From assembly GCA_022641835.1 (NCBI GenBank), contig CP048715.1, positions 62,001 through 126,000 of the forward strand: DNA of 64,000 bases, in the 5' to 3' direction. This DNA comes from Petasospora fabianii. Lineage: Eukaryota > Ascomycota > Saccharomycetes > Phaffomycetales > Wickerhamomycetaceae. Below the pieces are notes generated by a model. The model worked only from the letters and a program-made list of their open reading frames with translations. It did not search any database and was not told the origin of the DNA. Positions 38,385-47,189 of the stretch are shown here, in pieces (the first letter of the stretch is position 1; each line of letters begins with the position of its first letter). Position numbers and translations under genes: made by a program.

Positions 38385-38548
38385 TTGGAACGCCATTTGT
38401 GTTTTGTCTCGCTATGGTGGTTGTGGAAGTGCCCCAGGTCTACAGAGGATAACTCTGTCATGATCAGTCAACTAACATCAATGAAGAATTCATCCTATAG
38501 TCTTACGCTGTTGCATGTAGAGTTGTGCTTTGGTTGATTAATTGTAGA

Positions 38549-39955
38549 TTACGTTTCTTCCTTAAACACCTTCCATGTAGCCGTCTCCGACGAGATTTCA
38601 AACTCTGGCTCAATCATGGTGAGATGCTCACTACCAACACCACGATACTTCTTGGTCCAATATATAATTCTTAAATCATTTCTCACCGAACCAGCTCTGT
38701 TCCCTGCTGAGTCCCTGATTGATTTAGTGGCACATTCTAAGCTCCATCTCAGTTTCTCTCTAGCGACGTTTTCTATGGTGCTTTTGACCTTCCACACCAC
38801 ATCCCTTAGTAGTATGGTAGCATTTAATGAAGAGCAAGAGACGAAAGGCAGAGTATTCTTTGAAGAATTGCGATATGCGGTGTTTTCAAAGAAGGCCAAT
38901 TGGGTGGTATTTGGGAGCACAGCACCGGCATCACATCCATCAAGTGGGTCGTACTTTCGACTCTTGTTAAATTTGCACGCATTACGGAAATAAAGGTGTG
39001 TTGGATGCTTGATGAATTGAAGGAGTGCATCTGGAACACCGAGGAGGTAGACCTGGGTGAATCTTTCCATGACTGTCTTGAGTCCTTCAACGTTGTAGAA
39101 TCTCCAGTCGACTGTTCCGGTGTAGCGTTCATCATTTAAGAAGCGAAGAGTTCGAGTATCGGAAAGCTCAAAAGAAGTCGGACGCGTGGCACTGATCTTC
39201 TTGCTGCAGACATTCACCATGGTGAAGTTTGGTAAGAAGTATGTAAAGTGGACACGGAAATCTGTGCATAGTGGTGCTTCAAATTTGGTGATTGTGGGTT
39301 GAAGCTTCTCTGGTCGAAATCTTATCTTAATGTGCGATGCAAGTGGGAAAGAGACATCGTTAATAAACCCTGGGATATCGTCCAATACAATCCATCTTAG
39401 ATTTAATGACTTGTGTGTCACTGTCATGCCGAACTCAGAGGCATGATGCATTCTTGCTGTTGTTTGAGCATGAGCCCCCATCTCTCTGAGGTATCTTTCC
39501 CTCTCATTGACCCATATTTGCTCTCTCACAAGCTCATAGCACTTGACTCTAGTCTCGAGCCAGTCGACCAGTTTCGTGATCTTTGGATGCTCACCGGTGA
39601 AGTCAATCCTGAGTAAGGTTCTTGATCCAAATAGTCTCGGGTCAGCTGTCATTAAATCATCGAGCGATGCGATGGCTTCCTCCTCACTGAGCTCAATGAG
39701 GGTCATTTCCGCGGACCCAAGTCCCTGCTCGACAAACTCAGTCACTGAGAGATGGTGGATCCCAGGGACATCAAAGAACAATGCACGATCATCCTGTTTT
39801 GCGGTGACAAGGCGACACCACTGTGTCAGCTGAGGGAAGATGAGAAGGACGTTTCGAACAGATTCAGAGTACTCGGGCGCAGTGCGTGGGATGAAATCGA
39901 GACAGCGAAGGATGATATCTGGTGGAAGATCAGCTATTGATCTTTTGTAAGACAT
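38549..39955 (-). CDS. F-box-like protein, function unknown
   Basis: A 468-residue protein. The N-terminus IADLPPDIILRCLDFI resembles an F-box start, so it may recruit Skp1 and act as an SCF adaptor. The rest has no repeat I recognise; it contains alternating hydrophobic and charged segments that could form irregular leucine-rich-like repeats (TLRFLNDERY, VYLLGVPDALLQFI, TQLAFFENTAY). No homologue comes to mind in S. cerevisiae. The gene ends close to the 3' end of the snoRNA cluster (convergent) and is divergent from TAP42 across 215 bases. Confidence 0.65.
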   Translation of the reverse strand: MSYKRSIADLPPDIILRCLDFIPRTAPEYSESVRNVLLIFPQLTQWCRLVTAKQDDRALFFDVPGIHHLSVTEFVEQGLGSAEMTLIELSEEEAIASLDDLMTADPRLFGSRTLLRIDFTGEHPKITKLVDWLETRVKCYELVREQIWVNERERYLREMGAHAQTTARMHHASEFGMTVTHKSLNLRWIVLDDIPGFINDVSFPLASHIKIRFRPEKLQPTITKFEAPLCTDFRVHFTYFLPNFTMVNVCSKKISATRPTSFELSDTRTLRFLNDERYTGTVDWRFYNVEGLKTVMERFTQVYLLGVPDALLQFIKHPTHLYFRNACKFNKSRKYDPLDGCDAGAVLPNTTQLAFFENTAYRNSSKNTLPFVSCSSLNATILLRDVVWKVKSTIENVAREKLRWSLECATKSIRDSAGNRAGSVRNDLRIIYWTKKYRGVGSEHLTMIEPEFEISSETATWKVFKEET

Positions 39956-40170
39956 TACGGTGTTTCATGCTGTAGTTAACGAGTTAAAGAGGCAAGTTAA
40001 GAGAAAGAGAAGTATCATCTCGACGCGCACGAATTTGGCGATGGCGTAAAAAACGAGAGGTTGCGGATGACTTACCAAGTCTTACAACGACAAAGGAAGA
40101 CCAATTGACATCCGTTTAGATCTGAAGAGTTTCAGGTTTGAAAGATTATATTTAACAGAAGATAGTTGAC

Positions 40171-41208
40171 ATGTCTCAACAACGATCGCTCAAGCAGATC
40201 TACACCGATTGTCAGGCCGAGTTTACTAAACTCGAGTCGGCACCTTTCAGACATGACTCGGACGAATACCAGGCTCAACTGTCGTCCACGATCCAGCACT
40301 GGATAGACCTCAAGTCATCCATCTCTTCACGTGCGATATTCTCATCTAACGAGTCCATTGAGGACGTGAACACCTCTGAGATCAAGTATCTCGCCACCGA
40401 CTACTTCCTTGCGCAATTGTATGCCGAGTTCTCACAACCAGCCAAGACGATCAACATTCGTAAGGCCATTCTGTGCTATCTCCACTTTTTCACAAACTTG
40501 CAGAACTATGGCCTGCTGACGTCAGATCAGGAGACGAAGTATGATAAGCTTAAAGAGAGACCATTTGACATCCCTGTGCTTCACGAGACGGCAATGTTGA
40601 GACGTGAGGACAAGATTGCCAACTTCAGGATGGAGAAGCAATTGAGTGTAAGGCTTCAGGCGTTGGAGAAACTGGAAGATGATGATAATGAATATCAGAA
40701 TGCTGATGATGAGGTTGTGCGTGAACTGTACCTTGATCAGTTGAGGCTATTCGTCATCAGGACGTTTGATAACATTCGTAATCTTACAATGGAGTTGGAG
40801 ATCTTGCAGAACATCCCTGAGCCGAAGGTTGAGGAAGTGAAAGATGATGACAGGGAGAAGAAAAGGGACAATACGAATTTCACAGAAAGACTAGAGAGCG
40901 TTGATAAGGCTGTGATGGACAAGAAAGGTAAGATCTTGAGACCGTTCACGCTAATGAAGAGGGATGACCTCAAGAAGAAGGTGTTTGGAACTGGTCAGTA
41001 CTTGCCTACCGTGACCGTGGAGGAGTTCTTGGAGCAAGAGCTCGCCAATGGCGGTATGATCAGTGGTGGAGGTAACGATGGTGATGCCGAGTCGAGCGAT
41101 GAGGACGACATGGAGAAGGCCGATAGGGAAACTTACAAGAAGAGAGAATGGGACGAGTTTACAGAATCGCATGCCAAGGGAAGTGGTAACACTATGAACA
41201 GGGGGTAA
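40171..41208 (+). CDS. TAP42: TOR-pathway phosphatase regulator Tap42
   Basis: A 345-residue TAP42/alpha4 protein (S. cerevisiae 366). An all-helical N-terminal domain contains LATDYFLAQLYAEFS and AILCYLHFFTNLQNYGLL, then RREDKIANFRMEKQLSVRL, the PP2A-binding region. The C-terminus has the signature KILRPFTLMKRDDLKKKVFGTGQYLPTVTVEEFLEQE, split here by eye into two blocks, followed by an acidic segment (SSDEDDMEKADRETYKKREWDEF). Tap42 binds PP2A and Sit4 catalytic subunits and links them to TORC1. Confidence 0.94.
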   Translation: MSQQRSLKQIYTDCQAEFTKLESAPFRHDSDEYQAQLSSTIQHWIDLKSSISSRAIFSSNESIEDVNTSEIKYLATDYFLAQLYAEFSQPAKTINIRKAILCYLHFFTNLQNYGLLTSDQETKYDKLKERPFDIPVLHETAMLRREDKIANFRMEKQLSVRLQALEKLEDDDNEYQNADDEVVRELYLDQLRLFVIRTFDNIRNLTMELEILQNIPEPKVEEVKDDDREKKRDNTNFTERLESVDKAVMDKKGKILRPFTLMKRDDLKKKVFGTGQYLPTVTVEEFLEQELANGGMISGGGNDGDAESSDEDDMEKADRETYKKREWDEFTESHAKGSGNTMNRG

Positions 41209-41594
41209 ATATGCTGATTTACAATATAATGCTGAAAGGCAATGTTAGTGTTAGCAGAGTAGTATGAAGCACATGGCTCAATCCTGATAAAACATTTGTC
41301 CTTGTAGACCAAGTTCAAAGGCTGCTTCTGCCAATCTTTTTGGAACACTATCCACCACACAAGCACAGCCAGCACCACAAACCTCAACTAGGCACCGAGG
41401 AGATCATAGCGACCCACCGTGTATATCAAAAGTGGTCCTTCACGTGTCTGATTGTTGACGTGACGCGTCCGGTAGGGCCAGGACTCATCACCAAAACTGC
41501 ATCGACCGGGGACTTAACCTTGACTTCAACGTCTGGCTTAACACGCAGTCCTCAACTCACCACATACTCACCACTCTCCTCATCAGCAGAACCG
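41209..41594. other. Intergenic TAP42 / IBtk-like gene
   Basis: About 390 bases between two plus-strand genes. An open frame in phase with the next gene runs through most of it from a TTG at 41340, but the residues lack any ankyrin-like pattern, so this is treated as promoter and leader. Confidence 0.45.
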
Positions 41595-44500
41595 ATGGCT
41601 CCAAAGAAGGTCTCTCTGGGAACGCGTCTGCGCAAAGCCTCGCGTGCCCAGCTCACACAGCGAGACATCTTTGGCCGCACGGCCATCCACATTGTCTGCC
41701 TCGTTGGTCGCCACGACCTGCTCGACGCCCTACTCACCAATCCACAGTGTTTAGTGGGCATTCAGGACTACGAGAGTGGCTGGACGGCTCTGCACTATGC
41801 CATCTTTTATGGACGTCTCAGCTGTGCCCGCGTGCTTATCGAACATGACTATTCTCTGCTCAAGATCAAGGACCGCAACGGGCTAACGGCGATGGACCTC
41901 TACCATCTCAGCTACGCCTTCTCCAACCTCCGGATCTTCCCTCAGAGCATTGGAAGACATGACACAAACTATAAGCAGCGACTACCGGCACCACAAGCCC
42001 CAGATGTTTCGGAGGCGGAGGATACAGCTACACCAACGCCCACGCCCACGCCTACGCCCACGCCACCATCACCACTCGCTACCAAACGCACAAACAAGCT
42101 CAAGAACCCACTCATCTGGTTCGACAAGGACGTCAGAGGTGGATCTGAGGCACTTACATTCGGGTCTAACGTGAACTACCAACTTGGAACGGGCGACTCC
42201 GACGACAGACTACGACCATACAGCATCCGCATCGAGAGTGACCGTGTCCATGACACCGAGCTCACGATAGCAGAAAGACTCGTCAAACCAAGAATCAAGG
42301 ACATCAAGCTCTCGAAGAACCACTCGGTGCTGCTGACGAACGAGCGTACGCACAACATACTGACTGCCGGTAACGCATCACGAGGAAGACTGGGTACCGG
42401 GAGCACAGTGCCCAATTACAACTTCAAGCCAATCGAAGAGCTCGCTGATGAGCACATCGTCGAAGTTGCACTCAGCGATGATCACACTCTGGCTCTGACA
42501 TCGACCGGTGACGTCTACTCATGGGGTCTTAACAATTACCTCCAGCTTGGATACCAAACCGAGAAGATCAAGGAGAAAACTGATACATTCTCTGACACAC
42601 CAAAGCGTGTCGTTAATGGTCTCAAGAGACTCACAATCAAGGGAATATCCTGCTCCAAAATCCACAGTTGTGCATACACGGGCAGCACTCTCATCATTTG
42701 GGGTCTCAACGTGGGACAGATGGACTTTGTCTCCACCGGCGAACAGATTAAACATGGCAAACTGAAGGGCTATATCCAAGTCCCCCGCAAAATTGAGTTT
42801 CTTCACCCAATTCAGCAGGTCATTGCCACTGAGGAGGCCACAATCGTTCACCTCACCAACAATGAATGCCATATCCTCATAAATGGTTTACATCTCCGCC
42901 TCCAACTCCCACTCTATAAGTCCCTGAATAACGAGTTTGAACTTTTCAGACCGACTGCGTTTTCGAAGAAGCGTCACATTATCAAGCTCGTCTCCAAGGA
43001 CGCCACCAAGATTGGTATTCTCTACGACGATGGTACCATTTCCTCATTCGGAGTTGACATGTTCTCTAAGTCCTCTAACATGAAGTACACAACCCTCTGG
43101 AATCCAAGAAACGACCACCTCAAATGTATCGACGTCGACATTGGCCGCGATGGCTCCATCATCATTGTAACCAAATCTGGATGCGTTTACCGTCGCTCGA
43201 CTCGCAAAAATGGATCAGATTTCAAATTTACAAAGGTCGACAGGCTGTCAAAGGCTGTTAAAGTTACTTGTGATGCCATGTTTGCAAGCTTTGGAGTAGT
43301 GAAGGATGATGTTGACCAACTGCCGTTACAGCTGATGAAGAATCGTTTCTGGGTTGACGTCAACTATCTCAGTCCGCTCGAGGCATGCGTCATGGGGAGA
43401 AAGCAGACCGAGTTGACAGATCTGACGGGGTATCAGAGTTATGATATTGATTTCTTGCATGTGCCTCGAATCGAGGAGAAGGAGGATGAGATTGAAAAGA
43501 TGTTTGGCAAGAAGTTCACCATCGAGGATGATGGACAGGTGAATGGCAAGGATGCTTCTGAAGATCCCTTATTGGATCTCTACAAGACTCGCTGGTCCAA
43601 GACTCAGTCCGTGGAGGATACGTTTGAGAAGTGTGAGAATCCTGAAATTGTGAACATCCTAACTGCTGTCGATCCAATTGCAATCCTAGAGGAGATGGAT
43701 AGTATGAGTGGGAAGGGTTACGATCTCGAGTTTGAAGTGGAGGGGAGAAGAGTTGGTGTTCATAAGTGTATGCTCTTCCTTTGTGAGAAGCTCAAGTGCT
43801 TAGAGACTGAGAACCTTTTTGTCGACGATATGACTTTCCATAAGATCCAGCATGGAGTTATTGTCACTGAGAACGTCAAACCAGCCACCTTGCTCATTTT
43901 GATCAACTTGCTTTACACCAACGATTTCACCAAACCTTGGGACAAGCTACATGACCCTTTTGCAATGCAGTCAATCAGAGACCAGTCTGTGTCCTTGCTG
44001 AAGAAATTAGGGCTCATTGATGAACTTCAGAGACCTGCATTGGATCTATCTGCTTCGTTTGCGGACCTAGAGAACTTTGATGAGGATGTGACGATTCAGT
44101 TGGAAAATGGTGAAGTCAAGTGCTGGTCGCAACTTTTGAAGGCTCGTAATGCTTATTTTGAGACCTTGTTGTCTGAGAGATGGAACGAGGACGAGAAGGG
44201 AGATACGGTTCTGGAGTTTGCCCATGTCAAGAAGGAGGTGTTTGAGGTTGCTCTGAGATACATCTACGGTGCCGAACAGTTGAATCTGCTTGATGACTAC
44301 TATGAGCTCAAGAGTACTTCTCAATTCATCAACTTTTGCTTTGAGTTAATTGAGTTGAGTGATGAGCTACTGCTGTTTGGTCTTAAGGATTTCTGTCAGC
44401 TTATGATCAAGGATTTCATTGCTACGGAAAATGTGCTGTTGATATTGCACCATTCTGATTTATTAAACTGTCAAAAGTTGATTGGTGAGTGCCTTTGGTT

Positions 44501-45848
44501 CATCTACAATAATGTTGATTCCCTTCTTGTCGATCCAAACTACGAGCTTCTGTCGAAAGCCATGATCACCAGAATTGACAAGTATTGCAGATGGCTCAAG
44601 AGAGTGAATAAGACCAACCCTAATGATAATAAGGAGGCATGGTACGATGGTGACAGCACTGAACTTTTGAACATGTTTTTCACCGACATGAGAGCTTTTA
44701 ATGACATTTTCCTGGAGAGTGACAACTTTGTTCCATTATTTGACATCCCACCAAAGAAGGAACCAAGATCACCAAAGTTAGAAGCGAGAAAAGCCAAGCT
44801 TCCATCTCCACCACCGATGCCAGAGAACAAACGTCCAAGCTTTGCAGCTTCACAAGCTCCAAGAAAGCCATCATTTGCAAGCACGCCACGCAAATCTAGT
44901 GTTAACGATTCATCTGCCATTGAGTTTGATGATGATGATTTCCAAGAAGTTGTGAGTCGTCGCAGAAAATCGTCCTCTCAAAACCGAAGACCATCGTCTT
45001 CCGCATTCCAGACACCAACATCAAATTCCGTGACACCATCATCTTTAAACAAGTCAACCACACGTCGTGAGTCAACTTCGAGCATTGCTACTCCATCCAA
45101 GGCGATTCCAATGTCCAATACCTCATCCAAGGCACGCCAGTCATCTGTTAGTGCTTCTTTCAATGATACGCGTGCTTGGCCCGAGTTTGGCACTTGGTCC
45201 TCACCAAGTGAAGTCAATGCAAGCACTACTTGGGGCACACCTGGAAGCACACCAATTTTGGGAACTTCTCCATCTACATCTATCTCCAAGTCATTCATGA
45301 AGTCTAACGAGCCATTGCTATCTTCTTCGGCAACTCCTAGAACTGCACAGTTTGGTTCTACTCCACGACTTTCACAAAAGGAGAGAAAGAGATTGGCCAA
45401 GTCCGCTGAGACGATTGTTGATACACCGGGCGGTTCGAGTCCATGGAAGATTCCAACTTCAAACATTCCAACAAGTGTTGCTACTACTCAGACATCATCT
45501 TTGCTTAATGCACAGGAAGAAGCACTTGCCGAAGCTGCTGCTGCGAGTGTACCATCGTTGATGGGTATTATGCATGAGGAGGAGCACAAGTTGTTGGAGA
45601 CGAAGGAGGTGAAGAGTCTTGAAGAGATTCAACAGGAGGAACAATTTGCCAAGTGGTGGGAAGAGGAAAGTCGTCGTGTTCAAGAACAGACTGCTTTGGC
45701 TTCGGCTTCATTTGGTGCGTGGTCAGGAAGTAATGGTAATGGTGGTAGACAGGGACAAGGCAAGAAGAGTAACGGACGCGGTGGTCAGAGTAAGCAAAGG
45801 AAGAAGAGTGCTTCTGATAGAGGGAACAGGAAGCAGTCAGTACCATGA
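41595..45848 (+). CDS. IBtk-like ankyrin-RCC1-BTB protein
   Basis: A 1417-residue protein starting at the ATG at 41595. Ankyrin repeats (DIFGRTAIHIVCLVGRHDLL, GWTALHYAIFYGRLSCARVL) fill about 20-100. A PTPTPTP linker precedes RCC1 repeats (FGSNVNYQLGTGDSD, GNASRGRLGTG, VYSWGLNNYLQLGY). Two BTB/POZ domains follow at about 700-800 and 830-950 (VHKCMLFLCEKLK, CWSQLLKARNAYFETLLSERW). The tail is Ser/Pro-rich with a conserved-looking FAKWWEEESRRVQEQ segment. This order is that of mammalian IBTK and S. pombe Btb3, Cul3 substrate adaptors. I know of no S. cerevisiae orthologue. A Cul3-linked role is inference. Confidence 0.83.
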   Translation: MAPKKVSLGTRLRKASRAQLTQRDIFGRTAIHIVCLVGRHDLLDALLTNPQCLVGIQDYESGWTALHYAIFYGRLSCARVLIEHDYSLLKIKDRNGLTAMDLYHLSYAFSNLRIFPQSIGRHDTNYKQRLPAPQAPDVSEAEDTATPTPTPTPTPTPPSPLATKRTNKLKNPLIWFDKDVRGGSEALTFGSNVNYQLGTGDSDDRLRPYSIRIESDRVHDTELTIAERLVKPRIKDIKLSKNHSVLLTNERTHNILTAGNASRGRLGTGSTVPNYNFKPIEELADEHIVEVALSDDHTLALTSTGDVYSWGLNNYLQLGYQTEKIKEKTDTFSDTPKRVVNGLKRLTIKGISCSKIHSCAYTGSTLIIWGLNVGQMDFVSTGEQIKHGKLKGYIQVPRKIEFLHPIQQVIATEEATIVHLTNNECHILINGLHLRLQLPLYKSLNNEFELFRPTAFSKKRHIIKLVSKDATKIGILYDDGTISSFGVDMFSKSSNMKYTTLWNPRNDHLKCIDVDIGRDGSIIIVTKSGCVYRRSTRKNGSDFKFTKVDRLSKAVKVTCDAMFASFGVVKDDVDQLPLQLMKNRFWVDVNYLSPLEACVMGRKQTELTDLTGYQSYDIDFLHVPRIEEKEDEIEKMFGKKFTIEDDGQVNGKDASEDPLLDLYKTRWSKTQSVEDTFEKCENPEIVNILTAVDPIAILEEMDSMSGKGYDLEFEVEGRRVGVHKCMLFLCEKLKCLETENLFVDDMTFHKIQHGVIVTENVKPATLLILINLLYTNDFTKPWDKLHDPFAMQSIRDQSVSLLKKLGLIDELQRPALDLSASFADLENFDEDVTIQLENGEVKCWSQLLKARNAYFETLLSERWNEDEKGDTVLEFAHVKKEVFEVALRYIYGAEQLNLLDDYYELKSTSQFINFCFELIELSDELLLFGLKDFCQLMIKDFIATENVLLILHHSDLLNCQKLIGECLWFIYNNVDSLLVDPNYELLSKAMITRIDKYCRWLKRVNKTNPNDNKEAWYDGDSTELLNMFFTDMRAFNDIFLESDNFVPLFDIPPKKEPRSPKLEARKAKLPSPPPMPENKRPSFAASQAPRKPSFASTPRKSSVNDSSAIEFDDDDFQEVVSRRRKSSSQNRRPSSSAFQTPTSNSVTPSSLNKSTTRRESTSSIATPSKAIPMSNTSSKARQSSVSASFNDTRAWPEFGTWSSPSEVNASTTWGTPGSTPILGTSPSTSISKSFMKSNEPLLSSSATPRTAQFGSTPRLSQKERKRLAKSAETIVDTPGGSSPWKIPTSNIPTSVATTQTSSLLNAQEEALAEAAAASVPSLMGIMHEEEHKLLETKEVKSLEEIQQEEQFAKWWEEESRRVQEQTALASASFGAWSGSNGNGGRQGQGKKSNGRGGQSKQRKKSASDRGNRKQSVP

Positions 45849-45951
45849 ACATTCTTAAGACGTTATTATTTATAAAGACTTGCACATATTAGATGAACGT
45901 TCATGATTGATGATCTTGATCTAGACATACAATGTAGATAGGACGATATAG

Positions 45952-46338
45952 CTAATTGGAGTCGCTATCATTATCATCAAACTCTGTATCTGGGAACCAG
46001 CCATAACTACTGAGTCTGATCTTGTTATTTTCCAACACATTAACGCCCTCACGCTCTAGCATCTCTTTCTGTCTGCGCATGTCTTGAGGATGTCGCGGGC
46101 TAATGACACCAGCGCTTGAGATCACACGCCACCAGGGAACATTAACAATAGAAAAAGGGTATTCTGAAGAGTCTCCATTGGGGAGAAGTTTAAGTGCTTG
46201 CCCGACTTGGCGTGAGTTGCGTGGGCGCAACACGAGCTTGGCAATGTGACCATACGTAGTGACTCGACCTTCAGGTATCTGTTGTACTGTCTCATAGACT
46301 GCAAAGTGGAAGGCGCGTGCCTCGTCATTGCGGGACAT
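45952..46338 (-). CDS. Alkyltransferase-like protein (ATL), no acceptor cysteine
   Basis: A 128-residue protein of the MGMT/Ogt fold: FHFAVYETVQQIPEGRVTTYGHIAKL, then NSRQVGQALKLLP, then VNVPWWRVISSAGVISPR. Active MGMT has PCHRV; here the alkyl-accepting Cys is Trp and the following His is also Trp (PWWRV). S. pombe Atl1 has PWHRV. ATL proteins bind O6-alkylguanine, flip it out and hand the lesion to nucleotide excision repair. The recognition helix with the Arg finger (RQVGQAL) is kept. It carries a short acidic tail. Confidence 0.88.
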   Translation of the reverse strand: MSRNDEARAFHFAVYETVQQIPEGRVTTYGHIAKLVLRPRNSRQVGQALKLLPNGDSSEYPFSIVNVPWWRVISSAGVISPRHPQDMRRQKEMLEREGVNVLENNKIRLSSYGWFPDTEFDDNDSDSN

Positions 46339-47189
46339 TATGATTATGAAGTGTGCGAGCCAATGGCCGGATCAGATGCGCAGAGACTTTGCGGTCAGGA
46401 TGAGCCCAAGCACTACCTATTTTAGTTGGATAGCGATGGAGGTGTGGCGGCTACAACAAAATGAGCCAGAGAACTTGTTTATCGTTATGCTCGAAAAGAG
46501 AAAATGATGCGGAGACGCGCTCGAGGGAAAGACGACGGGTGTGGCCGCGAAAAAAACATACACAGGACGGTAAGGCCACGATAGTACAAACGCGAGTTGT
46601 GTGTGTGCTGATAGATCGCGTTACCCGTTTGTCTTGGGGGGAAAGCTCCAGGGGAGACTGGCTGGTATGTGTATGTGTCTTGTAGATTAATATTTAGATA
46701 CACTATACTAATGCGACAATATCTTTTTTCATTTCCAACCACCAAGCTCCGTAATCTCCAAAACACGGGGACCCGTAAAGGTTAAGGAGCCCTGACACTT
46801 GTTCCTCGTCCGCCCCGTCGTGCCCCGTCGTGCCCCGTCGTGCCCCGTGAAAGTACAGTGCATACACTTTTTGCGCTTTCGACTTCTCTCGTTTTTTTCC
46901 TAAATTCACCGAATGTTAAACTTGAACTAATAGGGGCCTCAATCAGCAGCAACTAGCCACAACATCGTCCCCAAGGAGCACTAGCATTGTCACCCCGCGA
47001 GTAGCAGAGCCATCTACCCCATCCACCTTCAACCAGATCATCGCTTTCTGTCTTATACTCTCCGAACACCAGGGACATCGCTTTTTGAATACATTCAAAC
47101 ATACACACATTTATTATCACAACAACCAATAAAAAACAGACAGACAGACACACACACACACTCGCAAATTCCACATTCAACAGCTTCTA
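46339..47189. promoter_or_regulatory. Divergent upstream region, ATL gene / ISW2
   Basis: About 850 bases. It contains a 10-bp tandem repeat GTCGTGCCCC (three copies plus part, about 46818-46850) and, close to ISW2, CAGA/CACA repeats at 47138-47161. No RNA or coding region was recognised. Confidence 0.5.

Larger units (their letters stand above)
36640..38520 (+). ncRNA. Spliced non-coding host transcript of the snR78-72 cluster (inferred)
   Basis: About 1.9 kb with no coding frame but seven box C/D snoRNAs on the plus strand. Strong intron signals alternate with them. Donors: GTAAGT 36769, GTATGT 37088, GTAAGT 37520, GTATGT 37964, GTAAGT 38217. Branch sites: ACTAAC 36991, GACTAAC 37306, TACTAAC 37724, TACTAAC 38199, AACTAAC 38470. 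Acceptors end at 37010, 37324, 37744, 38217 and 38500. The resulting introns hold snR78, snR77, snR75, snR73 and snR72; snR76 and snR74 fall in the intervals between introns. Transcript ends and splicing are inferred. In S. cerevisiae the cluster is a polycistron cut by Rnt1, without introns. Confidence 0.7.
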
